From the NCBI GenBank assembly GCA_008360955.1, contig LUCM01006095.1:1-64000 (forward strand): a DNA stretch of 64,000 bases, in the 5' to 3' direction. The DNA is from Fasciolopsis buskii (Eukaryota > Platyhelminthes > Trematoda > Plagiorchiida > Fasciolidae). A model generated the notes under the pieces. It was not told where the DNA came from. It searched no databases and was given only the letters and a program-made list of their open reading frames with translations. Within the stretch, counting starts at the first letter, position 1, and the number at the start of each line of letters is the position of its first letter. The translations under genes were made by a program, and so were the position numbers. This document shows positions 36,292-47,881 of this stretch, one piece after another.

Positions 36292-39200
36292 ATTTCTCCG
36301 AAAACAATTTAAGAACTTTGACGACATGTAGCTTAGATATTTTACTAACCAAAGTGAACGAACATCAACGTCGGTTGGCGCAGCTGAAAATTTACAAAAC
36401 ATCCCACTAATTTTGGTCTCCCACGTTACTATGACACTGTCTGAGGAACCTGTGTGTGACAGAATACAAATCATACACGAAGGAACCTGTTAATCCAATG
36501 ACGCGGTGGCGTAAAATTCGAAATGGCGATTTTCTAACAACCCTTGTAAATCTAAGCTGATATCGTTTTATCCCAGTTTGGGAAAATTGTTGAACAGCGG
36601 TCGAACTTCAGAATATCTTTGTGGTTTCATAAAATGTTACCTTAAGTGATTTGTTACCTTTAGGGAAAGAAATCGTTTGTTTGCAAATAGCCTACTAAAC
36701 ATCATAATGCGAGCCTTCTTACCTGTGCCAATAGGTTCCACGTAGAATCGTGCCAAGTCCGTTTGTGTGTTCCGTTCCAGGGTTTTCGTTTGACTGTTCA
36801 CGCCTTTGACAAACGCTCAAGCGTCTGAATCCCGGAAGCAATGCAGCACACCGTGGCCTGCTTGAACAAAGAAGTGGGTCTCTATTTGTGTCCGGAAAGC
36901 ACACCCACGGCGAATCCAATGAAGCCAAAATTGTCTTCCCAACACTGCAGTGATTAATGGGCTCCGGCGTAACACCAACCCTATCTGGCTAGCTGTAAGA
37001 TGTGTTCAAAGGGACTAGAAAAATATCGCCGAAGTTCAGAATTTGATCAGTCGATTTGATATGCAGGCAAGCCAAATTGAATGCAGAAGTGGTCGTGATC
37101 TACAGTTAGACCTCGCAGCATCTAAAGTATACAGAGAGGTAAATAGGTGCAAACTGTTGCATTAATTCACAAATATTTGTTGTTCGAACTAGCAGCTGTA
37201 ATATTATAAGTTGAAAGCTGTTGGCAACTTATGTTTTGACTAAAATACTAAAACAAAGAAAAAATATCATTCTAAATAGAACCACAAAACAAAAGCAGTG
37301 TGTTGGCCTATAAAGCAATTCGAAGGAATTTGTAGGAGCTCACATACCTCCATGATTTTTGGTAATCTAATATTCACTAACTAAAGATATCTGAGGTAAA
37401 AAGTTGGACTTAATATGGTAAAGGTATCTGACACGATTGCGCCACTTGGTGACGTGAGGAAAATTTCCACTGAATAGGTCCAAATGCGAAACACTGTTAA
37501 CCCAGATGGATTTGATTGGCACGTGGACGGCATCCAGCATCAAGTGCACGATGTTTTAGAAGATTAGTTAAGTTGCGCGCCCTCGTGTGTTTGGATGTTG
37601 TGCCGACCACTCTTCGGCGTGGCTTCACAGCTCCCTTTGCGGCGCCCACTTGACAGATATTAAAGCGTGGATTGCATGTGCGTAGAGGTTTTGAACCAAC
37701 CAAAATAGATGGGGTTTCCTATCTGGATATCCTGGCCACGTTTGGAGCCGTATTCAAGTATCGGATGCATTATGGTTGCATAGTGCAAGAGACTTGATAA
37801 CTAAACAGAAAGGTCTATTCAGAAGGTACAGTCTTAGTTTCGTAACTGAGAAAACCAAACGATCATAGTTATTACCATCTGTGTGCATCAAATACTAATA
37901 CCATTGTTTTACATTTTTCTAAGATCGTTCATGCCTATGTGTCGGATAAAACTTCATTGTAGGAAGTTGCCAAACTGAAGAGGGCCCAGTATGTCTCGCT
38001 GAAAAGCCTTGATTTCAGATCAGTCTTAGGCTAAATGTGAGGTTTTGTGTTTCTTCCAAAAGGTATCGCATGCTTCTGCAAGTTCAGATTTTCAAATAGT
38101 GTGACTTATAGATTACTACATTTTTGTTAATTCTTAGTCTTTGGCCCACTGCATTTGTTCCTCAAATATTGTCCCCATTAGGAAGGTGATCACCACGATA
38201 ACAACATCAAAGATATGACTCATGTCACTTTGCTTCCCGAAAACATTTTGTTAAACTCTCACTGGAAGATACCGAATAAACCCCCAGTTAGCTCAGAACA
38301 CAATGAAAAATGTTCGAAATATGTTTAGAAGTTCGTCGTAGATTAACAGCGGGGAGGCTTTACAACCGTAAAACAGGCTATCAGATAACTGGCCAAATGA
38401 ATGTGCTATTGCAACTGGTAGACAGGTAATTATATGTCTGTTGGATTTGACATCTGGTTGGAGAACTGAATTGGAAATGTTGATTTCCGATGTTCCAGTT
38501 ATAATTATTCATCAGTAGTCAGTTAGTTTTCAGCCTTGGATTTGGAGTCATCATGGAAAATGTTTATAGGCATAAACAAGTACATGTCAGTAATAGCTGC
38601 AACGAAATGAAAGGGAACAATTTTCCAGCCTTCAAACAGTCTAACAAACGATCAAGCTCACCAGTCTTGTCGAGGATTTAATGGTTGAATGGAAAACAAA
38701 TCAAAATAAACCTTCCCTTTTCACCGCTTTTGGGACCCATTTTGACTAGACAATTTATCACATTTCGATCTCTGAAGCCGAAGTCTTTTCATTCTAAAAG
38801 CATGCACGACTATAAAAAATAGATTACAATGATAGTCGGGCAACTCTAAAACGTTTCTCAACTCTATATTAAACTTTAGGAAAACATTTTTAGTTTATAA
38901 ATGGCTGCTCTACTGAGCCCCACCACAGTTTTGTCATAAGGGTTGGATTTTCGAATATATAGGACCTTCCTTGCATGACCGCGTACTGTTTCTGGATGTC
39001 CATGACAATGGCAGAGCTTTGACGAAGTACCAAAAATATCCAATTAAAAAGCCTGCATCCCTTAGAATGAATAACGATGCAAATTATCAAACAACGACTG
39101 GCTTTTAACGTAAACGGATAGTTCAAACTTATCGTTTCTACCCGTTAGTTTGTCTTCTGGTTGTGTGCCTTGTTTCATGCTGGTTTGATAGCCTTGGAAA

Positions 39201-41260
39201 ATTGCTAGATTTCCGCATTTCAACCCGCCAAGAATATCTCCACTTAATTCAACACATCTCTGAGGAGAAGAATAAACTAGAAAGTATAAAGCAGAACAGA
39301 CATTAACTGAATTGAATAATTTTTTAGCCTCTTTGGCAGCGAATAAAGTTGACCTGTTGATCGGCCATTAAAATTAGTCAACTTTCATTAAAATATGCTG
39401 AGCAAATTCGTAAACGGTTGATGTATGAACATGAAATGACTTTAGATAAAGTGATTTTCCGCACGAGATTTGATGGAGAATCTGTGCTAGATTAAAGATC
39501 CCTTGGATTATTTAGACTTTTATTTCTTTTGGAAGAACCTGTCTATCTGAGTTCTGTTTCCTGTTAACTGAACTTGTTAATTACATCATCCATCTGCCTC
39601 CAACGTATTTGAAGCGACCCAGGGTGCAGATGTGCTATCAACTAGAATTCGTTTACACGTTAGAGACACAGTTAGAGGATGGAACTTCCGTTCAATGAGA
39701 ACTTTACGATCACTAGACTCACTGGTCGTAAAGTTGTCTGTTTTTTTAAAGAACACTTTCTCTCTCTTGCATCCTTAACGTGAATTGTACGCTGCAGTTT
39801 TCATCCCGTTGCATGCACCGATGACACGCTATCAGGTCCAATAAAGATAATTCGAGAGTCAATTTGATTGTCAGGCAAAAAAGATTGTGATTCACAGACG
39901 AAAATCCAATTAGCTTATTGTATTCGGTGGATCAACCTACACACTCACACAAACACGTGCAGATACATCCAAGCACGTCACATGGTCACTATCACGGTAA
40001 GTATATCCCCATAGCAAAATTATGCATACCAAAGTGATTCTGGCGTGTTTATCCAATCGATCAAACGAATCGGTGCAAGACACTGGTCGTTTTTAATTAA
40101 CCGCCGGAATTTTGAGCAGAAGTGGACCTGAACTTCTCATGGGATTCAATAGCAATTTCCAAACTTCCGCAACGAAAACTGAAGAAGGAATGATTTTACG
40201 CATGCGGTTTTATAAGATATAGTAAACGTGACTAGCACGCCCGCAAAGTTTAGAAGCTCCTTTGTAAGTGGAATGCATCAACAGAGACCGAATGCCAATG
40301 AATAACAAATGTGATTAACATAGTTCAAGTTCTTATATTCCATAGAATACTAGATTTCAGAAACAATTAACTACAGCGACATCCGATAATCCTATTCACT
40401 GAATCTCATTTAAACTATATGCGCCCTCAAAAGTAGTTGCACTTGTAATCATTGTGCACCAATTTTGTCGAAGCAACCTAGCCGAGTGCTTCTTTTTTCC
40501 AAAAAAGTTCTGCTGCTGAAACAAACTTTCATAAACCTTAAAATATGGTAAGAGTAGTTCGATCCCCTAAAGTAGTTTGGTTGTTATCCAAAGAATACAC
40601 AAGTCTTTGGACTAAAAGCAACCAAGAACAGGTTTCTTATTCCATGTTTTGGGTGGATATTCATTTTGCAAGCTTCTCTTTAGAACATTTCCTCCAAAAA
40701 CTCGTTTTCGACTAAGTTGCATTCAACCGACTCGAAAGAAATACTTGTCTTCTAGGTTTCCCAATAATATTTAGAATTCCAAAAGTAGACGTGGTAATGA
40801 GCCAAGATGCAATTGTAGCGCTTCAAGCGCAGGAATGGATTTTATCGGCTTAGACCGAGTTCGCTCGGTCCCCCAGGTGCGCGCATTGGAGAATGCAAAC
40901 TTTTTTGATAAAAACAAATCCCTGATCGTAATACTTTTTCGTGCAAAGTGAAGTGAACAGTGTTGGCGTGGAACGATGTATTACGTCTTTTTTCATATAT
41001 TTAATGCAGTTACGTATGAAATGATTCATCCTTCGTCTGGTCACGTTTTTACTTAATTGTTCTGCCATTACAAAATATCTTTCAGTGAGTGTTGCAGTTC
41101 TCAACAGTGAAAAGCACTGATTACTTTAGTTGTCCAGTAAGACAGAATAGTTCATAGTTAAGGGCTCTCATCTTTACTCTATAAGTTCGATTGCTAATTT
41201 TTGCTGGGAACGTAAGCGATTTGAACCTAGAAATTTAAGAGCATTTTTTTGTTACTCATT
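36292..41260. other. no recognised gene
   Basis: Mostly featureless. A minus-strand donor of good strength (GGCACAG then GTAAGAAGG) at 36716-36721 follows an open stretch up to about 36930 and may mark an exon. 37560-37710 is GC-richer and basic-residue-rich on the minus strand, possibly an old repeat. Neither is assigned. Confidence 0.35.
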
Positions 41261-41266
41261 GTGCAG

Positions 41267-41533
41267 GTGATATATAAACTGGAAAGAAACGATCGGGTTA
41301 TACCATTTAAAGTTTTACTTACCTTCTGTAGGATGACAGCCTCAGTTAACAATGGCATCCGAACAATCTATCTTCAAATAGCAAATGCTGTGTATCATCC
41401 GAATGGTGATTTTAGTTTGGAAGTGAGACGTCTTCCACAAAATCACTGGCAACCAAAAATCAGACAAGAATATAAGGCAAACAACTGTGGTTCTATCAAA
41501 TGCAGCTGCTCAGTACATTGTCTTAGTTCATAA
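41267..41533 (+). CDS. candidate exon, 88 codons to a stop
   Basis: A strong pyrimidine-rich acceptor (TTGTTACTCATTGTGCAG) is followed by an uninterrupted frame of 88 codons ending in TAA. The product starts VIYKLERNDRVIPFKVLL, is mixed in charge, and ends in a cysteine cluster (NCGSIKCSCSVHCLSS). Length, acceptor strength and composition favour a real exon. No domain recognised. If splicing uses an internal donor, the end could be earlier, because another coding-like segment starts only 38 bases after this stop in a different frame. Confidence 0.4.
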   Translation: MIYKLERNDRVIPFKVLLTFCRMTASVNNGIRTIYLQIANAVYHPNGDFSLEVRRLPQNHWQPKIRQEYKANNCGSIKCSCSVHCLSS

Positions 41534-41570
41534 TTCGCATTATTGATGCACTGTAATTTGATCCTCTTAG

Positions 41571-41796
41571 GTATTACAAGACAAAAGAGGAAGTACCCAA
41601 CGTCCTTCGTCCCCTTAAAGAACCACTCAATGTCACCACTGAATGCTGGCCTAACTCAGTTTTCCGCTGTGGTCTGCAGCTGCTTCAAATTTGCGCCAGC
41701 AATGAACCCCCACGAGAGAGCAGTGTACACCGACAGGTGGAAATTACCTCCGGTCAAGGAAACGCTTTTACTGACTTATGCATGCATTATCCATAA
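41571..41796 (+). CDS. candidate exon with 74-codon coding-like frame
   Basis: After the acceptor TGATCCTCTTAG the frame starting at 41572 runs 74 codons to TAA at 41796. It begins YYKTKEEVPNVLRPLKEPLN, continues VTTECWPNSVFRCGLQLLQI, and has purine-first codon bias typical of real coding DNA. It contains a possible N-glycosylation site (NVT) and several cysteines, which suits an extracellular protein. A second frame is also open across the same stretch (to 41809), so frame choice is by codon pattern only. A weaker donor (CGACAG then GTGGAA) lies at about 41745. Family unknown. Confidence 0.35.
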
Positions 41797-42411
41797 TGGT
41801 CATATGTAATGTTCTCAGAAGCCACCGGGTACTTAAGCTTCATTTGACAATAATGAACGAGAGCTCCTTTGTGCATCCGCTTGTCATGACCATGTCCACT
41901 TGATGCAATGCGAAGTTTAACACATAGGCCTTGATCCAAGTAAATTTAAACACATGCTTAAACCTTTTGACAGTTTTTTGTGTATCGACTAGAAGGCTGT
42001 TGTAACCTATGAATATGGATTTGCAGTCATTCCACAAGGATGGGACATTAAATGCACCCATGATAGAAAAAAGCTCCGTCCATGAAAGAAAGCTATCATC
42101 CAGGCTCTGCCGCATCAATTTTAAGAATATTTCCAAAGTCATCCAAGGCAAATTCGTTTTTTGTTCCACAGTGAAGCCAGCCCAACCACCATGCTCAAGT
42201 ACCAATAACTGATACAATATAGCCTCCAATTACTTATGACAGAAGAATATAAAGTAAAAATACATTAAAGCAAGATATGGGTTGGTTTGCAAGCAAGTCT
42301 CTGTACAAGAAAAAATCGGCGGCCGAAATGCGGACAACCACTCATTGCACCCCGAATACTATACTAAATTGAGTGACGTTTGTGAGAAGGCCTAAGTGTT
42401 GAATTAACTGA

Positions 42412-42450
42412 ATGAGATTATTTGAAATGTTCCTGCTTTTTTACTATTCG
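42412..42450 (+). CDS. candidate first exon encoding a signal peptide
   Basis: ATG at 42412 opens 13 codons, MRLFEMFLLFYYS, ending exactly at the donor GTGAGT (phase 0). The sequence is a short basic start plus a hydrophobic core. A 105-base intron ending in a good acceptor (GTTGCTTTCCAG) leads to a phase-0 open exon. Together they look like the 5' end of a gene for a small secreted or membrane protein. No family recognised. Confidence 0.4.
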
Positions 42451-42555
42451 GTGAGTGGCTGTCTTTGTGGAGACGAACATTTAGAAACTTTTATTTTTGA
42501 ATATTTTCAGTAGATTTGAATTTTGTCTATCATCGGAAGTGACGTTGCTTTCCAG

Positions 42556-42694
42556 GAGAAGAGCGGATGTACTGTAATTTTACAAACCACGCTAAAATGT
42601 CCCAAAACGTCCGCAGATCACGTCAACCCTTTTTATCACGGCCAAAAAAGCCATGTAGGACCAAAAGCGAAGAAACAGTCAGAGATGAAGTCAG
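42556..42694 (+). CDS. candidate second exon of the 42.4-kb secreted gene
   Basis: 139 nt bounded by the acceptor TTGCTTTCCAG and the donor TCAG-GTGAGC. In the phase set by the first exon it reads 46 codons without a stop, beginning EKSGCTVILQTTLKCPK, then becomes lysine-rich (VGPKAKKQSEMKS). It ends in phase 1. Two cysteines and the preceding signal peptide suit a secreted product. Function unknown. Confidence 0.4.
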
Positions 42695-43239
42695 GTGAGC
42701 AAATGTGATTGTAGACTAACCCCAAGCACTAATGTAGTTGAAAAAATGAAGTTTCGTATTTCACCAAGTGGGGACTTCCATTTCCAATTCATAGTTTTCT
42801 GTTCTCAGTTGGACGGTTTTATGGAGACAATCCAACACACTGCCAGGATCGTAAGGTCTAGTAATATAACCTCTGGCAAACTTACGCGGTTTATGAACAG
42901 ACGAAAGATTCGTCTAGATATAAATCACACCTTCTTATAAAATTAAAAATCCCTTTAGTTTAGATCAGATGAGACCACACCTCTCTTGCAAATCAGTTTT
43001 CGGAAAGATTGCTCCGCTATCCAAACCGTCGATAGCAATGCGCTAGTAGACCTTGTTCAAATTATTGTATATGGTTATTTTCATAAATTTTGGTTCTTTC
43101 AGTCATGTTCCTTGATACGGGCAAAATAGCTAACAAATTGGATCAGGAAACAGGTACCGAAACCTAACCACGTGCGCCCACAATGCATAGTTCCTTCAAG
43201 CGTTTGTATTAAAAACATTTTCTTGGTAAGTTCCTTCAA

Positions 43240-43325
43240 ATGACTCACTACGTGATATCAACGATCAACTCGCCATTAAGAAAACATGGAAGCCTCATGT
43301 AACTGTTTCATCCTTTTTAGGACAT
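43240..43325 (-). mobile_element. SINE body fragment, copy 3
   Basis: Plus-strand ACTACGTGATATCAACGATC, AACTCGCCATTAAGAAAACA and CTGTTTCATCC match, in order, the body of the 16.5-kb SINE (CACGTGATATCATCGCTCAA and on). The tRNA head found beside the body in that copy is absent here; different sequence follows. A separate tRNA-like piece lies at about 43430-43490. Confidence 0.6.
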
Positions 43326-43429
43326 AACACTTGTAGCCTTCATTTAGGAATACAAATGCACAATTATTTCGAAACGTGTGGACCACAAAACTGTCGCCAT
43401 TTCCAAAGTAAACGTCAGTAACTTCAACC

Positions 43430-43495
43430 GGTATCGATCCGGTGCACGAACGCTACCTAAGCATTTTGTAATGCGTGTGGTCTACCAACAGGGAT
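43430..43495 (-). other. tRNA-like segment (degenerate)
   Basis: Minus strand reads TTGGTAGACCACACGC, a hairpin GCAT-loop-ATGC, then a B-box-like GGATCGATACCGG. It has no proper acceptor stem, so it is more likely a SINE head or tRNA pseudogene than a tRNA gene. Confidence 0.3.
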
Positions 43496-43749
43496 AGCAA
43501 GATGTTTGTTTAAACCGTGTAAGGCTGTAAAACTTGGCAACCTCCCTCTTGGCTGGAAGATCACCTAAGTAGATGCATTTACATACGTCGCTTTTGGATT
43601 GGCGATTGTTTTAACCTCCGCAAATGACCTGTTACTGGTAGTGTAGGATGTGTAAAATCAGCACTTTATCGCTGTTCAGCCCTAATTTTTGTTGCAAAAC
43701 TTCATTCAGAACCGCCGGCCTGCGGTTTGTTTTGTGCTGTCCTGTTTAG

Positions 43750-43773
43750 CCAAGATTTTATTTTACCCTGAGG
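43750..43773 (+). CDS. candidate 24-nt micro-exon
   Basis: The acceptor TTGTGCTGTCCTGTTTAG is strong and the donor is GAGG-GTAATC. The 24-nt segment is open and symmetric in phase 1 (KILFYPE plus split codons), which fits the phase in which the exon ending at 42694 stops. Confidence 0.25.
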
Positions 43774-44007
43774 GTAATCAAAATGCATTCAGTCCCCTTG
43801 ATTTGGAGGTGACGAGTAGTTTGAAATAGATCACATGATTTGCAAAAGTTTTAACAATCTGAATTCGTTCAACGTACACGCACCTGCTTGGTTATTAGGG
43901 TTCTCGCAATATACCGTTGAATATCTGGGTTTACGGACAAACACCAAAAGATTTATCCCATTTGTGATCACCTTCATATCGGCGATGCACTGTTCCGCAT
44001 CGATTTT

Positions 44008-44068
44008 GGCCGGCGGTCTTGGCGTTTGGAAGTCAAGGTCGCGGGTTCAATTCCTCCCACCGCCGGCC
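44008..44068 (+). other. tRNA-like sequence with 9-bp palindromic ends
   Basis: GGCCGGCGG at 44008-44016 pairs perfectly with CCGCCGGCC at 44060-44068. Between them lies a good B box, GGTTCAATTCC (44044-44054). At 61 nt it is too short for a tRNA and lacks a D arm and clear A box. It looks like a deleted tRNA or SINE head. Confidence 0.45.
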
Positions 44069-44443
44069 AACTTCACTTGGCAGCCCTCTGTTGGCCGCGG
44101 CTTCCTTCCTGGAAAATAATGTACACTTTCCTCAATTAACAAAGGAAGTAAATGACAAAAACAGGTCTACTGCAATTTTGTAATTAGTAACAATCTAACT
44201 TCAAGTGAAGCAAATAATAAAATCTGGTGATAATTCACATTAGATTTCCTGGATTGCCTAAGCGTATCTACGAAATATTTTCATATCGAGAAAGTTTGTG
44301 CCTTGAAAACTGTGTTCTTAAATGATAGGATGTACATAACTTCACCATTTTACTGTACTCATGAGCGTTAGGTCTGCGAAACTCCTAGTTTTTACATGCA
44401 TCTATGATGGATAATTTGGGTTCATAAAAATAAATGCTTCAAG

Positions 44444-44551
44444 TAAATGCCGACTGTACTGAGTTCAAAAACCTGCCACAGAAATATTGCCGTAAAGATA
44501 CCTGGATTGTCAACCGTAGTTACCAGGATACTCGGAATAGAATCAAACAAG
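44444..44551 (+). CDS. candidate cysteine-containing exon
   Basis: 108 nt ending at the donor CAAG-GTGAGA. One frame is open, symmetric in phase 1: NADCTEFKNLPQKYCRKD, then TWIVNRSYQDTRNRIKQ. The composition is strongly protein-like. Phase agrees with the micro-exon at 43750. The acceptor (ATGCTTCAAG) is poor in pyrimidines; an alternative acceptor at 44479 (CTGCCACAG) would give a shorter, phase-0 exon. Function unknown. Confidence 0.3.
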
Positions 44552-44802
44552 GTGAGATATCCATTCATAAGCCTTTTAAATAGTAGTAATATAACTCCAT
44601 CACTTTAAACTGAGTCTTTTGGCTTAGAAACAGGTGCTTTTTAGATGTTCAAATTGACGCTTACTAATGTGATGCGTGCGCATAAATGTTGCCATAACAA
44701 AACTGTTTTCTTATGGTATCCGGAAATCGGGCCTTGGAAAACCCAAAACGACCTTGCTAATCAATAAAAATTGCACCCAAGGTTTAATCATTCACTCTTT
44801 AG

Positions 44803-44826
44803 TTTTATTTATTTATTTATTTATTC
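44803..44826. repeat. (TTTA)n microsatellite
   Basis: About five and a half units of TTTA. Confidence 0.9.
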
Positions 44827-45769
44827 GACAAGCACATGAATGAGCAATGTGAGACGCAATCGTTCGGATGGAACTCGGACAATTTCTTGTTTCATTTTCA
44901 TTTAAAGTCGTAATCATTTTGGGATAGAATTTAGGCAAACTTGCTCTTGCTTATAAAGTAGATTTGAACATTCCTCAACTAAAATCTATCATCCAGGAGA
45001 ACAGGTAAAAGTAAAGTGCCATGCCCGTAAAAAATAGAATTTTTTCTAACTCCGTCATTCCATGACAACGTTATGTTCTAGAGTTTCTACAGATTTTGAA
45101 ACCAACGTAATCGTTTTAAAAATAGGTAGATTTAGCCTCATGCGATCAAATACTTGTTAGGAATTTTTAAAAACTTCCAACTACGTACACTACTGGTACA
45201 GTTTGTTTCGCAACGCGAGGGAACTCAACCCTATGTGTGAGCTACTATTCTATCGCAGCCGGACAAAATGCATTTCCACTTCAAGGACATGCTTCTACTG
45301 CAAGCGGTTGTTTACCGGTACTTGAGATTCAGAAAATTCTCGCGTTTCTTGATTTGCGAGATTGTTGAACAAGTCTGATTAAGCGACTTCTGGTTTTCAC
45401 GATATGATTGGCTGATTGTGATGTTTGTTATAGTGTGATTTTGTGACTGCTGAATATTCACTTTTCGAGAGTGCACATACCGTTTCCTTGGCCTCGCTTG
45501 ATTTGATGACCGGAAAGTTTTAGTTTACCAAAAACAACTAGATATGAATAGAATGAGAATTTTACTCATGAATGGGGCGAACCTTGAGAGAAGGAAAAAA
45601 CCCGTACAAGAACACTCAGCTAACTGGGGATAGTAAAGATCAACCTTTAGAAGAAACGAAATGATGGAGCCTCGATGGAGTCTGTGCCTTTAGTACTGAT
45701 AAAACAAAACACAAAAATGATGAAAACAAATTGACCAGTTTCTACCCACCATGAAGATAGTAATGCAAA

Positions 45770-45850
45770 AATAAGGACCGAATGACGTAAGGATTGTATC
45801 GAAATAGCACAGTGCAGTGTTATTAACATTATATCATTCACAATAGTAAG
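45770..45850. repeat. inverted-repeat element family, copy 2 (internally deleted)
   Basis: Left end GACCGAATGACGTAAGGATT and TGTATCGAAA match the left end of the 52-kb copy. The right part GTGTTATTAACATTATATCA then TTCACAAT matches the right end of the 12.7-kb copy. The hairpin core between them is missing. Confidence 0.6.
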
Positions 45851-46088
45851 GCGAAATTTGCATGCAAGTAAACTTCATTTGGTATTGTCGGCAAACCTAT
45901 CTCACTGGAATAATCGTTCACAATCACTGGCAAACAAAATGACGTGGACTATTGGGGACCTTTGTCCCATTGCCTTTTTGACACCGGCTTCGTTCATACA
46001 AATCTCCAATAAGTGGATGCAGTTGTTAAGATCAATGAATCGTTTTGTGATTAAACCATCGGGTCACAACTCAAGGAAGTAATCGTCT

Positions 46089-46154
46089 ATGCCGGTTGGA
46101 AAAAGCAAACACGTTAGCGGTTTCTTGCAACGTTTCACAAAATCTCAAGAGCAG
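46089..46154 (+). CDS. candidate first exon of a multi-exon gene
   Basis: ATG at 46089 opens 22 codons, MPVGKSKHVSGFLQRFTKSQ-EQ, ending at the strong donor CAG-GTGAGTGAAA in phase 0. The next acceptors that open coding-like frames downstream are also phase 0. A second frame over the same bases is open too and would end in phase 2, so the frame is not certain. No family recognised. Confidence 0.35.
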
Positions 46155-47406
46155 GTGAGTGAAAATGGCTGCGAGAAGCAAACACTATTCTGAAGTGGTT
46201 GTTCAAAAGTCCATAGTCAACTTTAACGATAGTGGATATACAGTTAATTGGATTATGCTAATCAGCTTTGTGTGGTGCATTGACTGGACAGAAAAACCTA
46301 CCAGACCAAATTTGATAGATGTCTCTGGTCCAACCGTAACACAATGAAGGCCAACACTCCAACCAATGGGTTTGCGAGCCTCCTGTTTGGCAATATGTCG
46401 AAGTAAAGGGAAACTTCTTGAGCCAAAACACAGTAACTGTAATTAATAGCAGACCGCACTTACGCATGCCGAATCAAGATGGCGATCTACAAGCTCTCAC
46501 ATTCAATTTTTATGCTATGGCGCATAAAGGAAATACTAAGTTTGATGACATAACAGTAAAATAATGACAGGCGACGTTACCACTGATAGAGACGCCATTA
46601 GATCAGCGTCACAGGTTTAACGAACGCTGAAACCACGTTAAGCCCGGTTCCTACACAATTGCTACTCGGCATATCTGGGTTCATGACGAAGAATAAGACA
46701 CGTTAACAAGTTCTTCAGGTGAAATTTCAGAAAAGGATTGCAGGTGATAATAATAGTAATATTACTTAGACAGAAATCTGTTGAAAAAATTAAATCTGTG
46801 CGAAATATTCTACGGCGAACTGCGCTTTTCAAGCACAAGCAAACCTTTCGAAGCGAAATTTGAAGACTGTTTATGAGAGGATAGGTAACACACTCAAACT
46901 CACCCGACCCAAATTTTTCAAGTCCATTTGTGTTCAATCACCGAATAATTTGTATTATTCTTACCTGAGATGAAAATAAAGCGAAAATGGATCATACCCG
47001 ACCAGTAAGAGGCCAAGAGAACGGTTTGGTTCGTCTTCAGAGACCCTAGTTTAATATTTTCAGCTTACAGAGGAAGACTGACCAAATACCCCTTATAGAC
47101 AATTAATTCCAATTTCCGGACGTCAACGTGCTCCTTTGCTCACACAAAAACGCTTGATGGTTTTGCCGGGAATTAAGTGATAGTGCTTTTATGAGGGAAG
47201 GCCAGAAACTGTGTTGAGACTTTAAGGAAATTTCCCGTTGCTTTTAGGGACTACCAGTTAAGCTACCGCCTAAATTTCTATTTGTTGTGCGCGAGATTTT
47301 CTAAGCATACCACATTGTTTTATCTGCTGTACTATTCAAATTTTCAGAAAACAGTTCGCATATGCTACTGTATTTAACATTACGGACTTTTAGCTCCGTC
47401 TTTTAG

Positions 47407-47535
47407 CTGATGGGCATCTGGTTTGATTACCATCTGATAAGTGACGAGATGAGGTTCACAGTATCATCGGATCAATCCAGGAAGACAATTTCCAGACATG
47501 TTTTTCGGTGTGAATGTCGAAGGACAGCAAGCAGT
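47407..47535 (+). CDS. candidate internal exon, phase 0-0
   Basis: 129 nt between the acceptor CGTCTTTTAG and the donor AGT-GTGAGT. The phase-0 frame is open for all 43 codons: LMGIWFDYHLISDEMRFTVS, then SDQSRKTISRHVFRCECRR. The other frames stop early. It is separated from the next exon by a 56-base intron, a size common near the 5' ends of flatworm genes. Confidence 0.45.
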
Positions 47536-47591
47536 GTGAGTCATGCCAGTACGAGAACAAAACAGGCTGCACATTCGTGCCTCATAATTAG

Positions 47592-47648
47592 ACAGCGGAA
47601 TATAATTACGAACTAATACGCTTCGTATCACTCAATATTTCGTCTTGC
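47592..47648 (+). CDS. candidate internal exon, phase 0-0
   Basis: 57 nt between the acceptor CCTCATAATTAG and the donor TGC-GTAAGT. Reads TAEYNYELIRFVSLNISSC, 19 codons without a stop, phase 0 to 0, directly compatible with the exons on either side. Confidence 0.4.
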
Positions 47649-47782
47649 GTAAGTAGCTGTCGAAAATATCGCATTGCTCTACAGTTTTGGAGAGCCAAAT
47701 GAATACTTCCGGGTTCTTTCTTGAAAATACATTCATTATATGATACGTTATTTACAATGCCCTTTTTTTTTGACTGCAACAG

Positions 47783-47881
47783 AGTGCATACTCAAGCATA
47801 TCTTACATAGAACAGCACTTAAACGGTCGACTTCAAACTGCCAAAAATGTCCTTCAAGTGCTACAACGTATCGACATTTGA
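47783..47881 (+). CDS. candidate exon, phase 0 start
   Basis: A very strong acceptor (CCTTTTTTTTTGACTGCAACAG) is followed by 32 phase-0 codons to a stop: SAYSSISYIEQHLNGRLQTA, then KNVLQVLQRIDI. The helical, leucine-spaced pattern resembles a coiled coil. It may end at the stop or at an internal donor (CAAC then GTATCG, phase 1). Confidence 0.4.
   Translation, partial: SAYSSISYIEQHLNGRLQTAKNVLQVLQRIDI

Noticed and set aside
39960..39995. Short plus segment before the donor CACG-GTAAGTATA
   Set aside because: Good donor, but no clear acceptor or single frame; nothing links to it.
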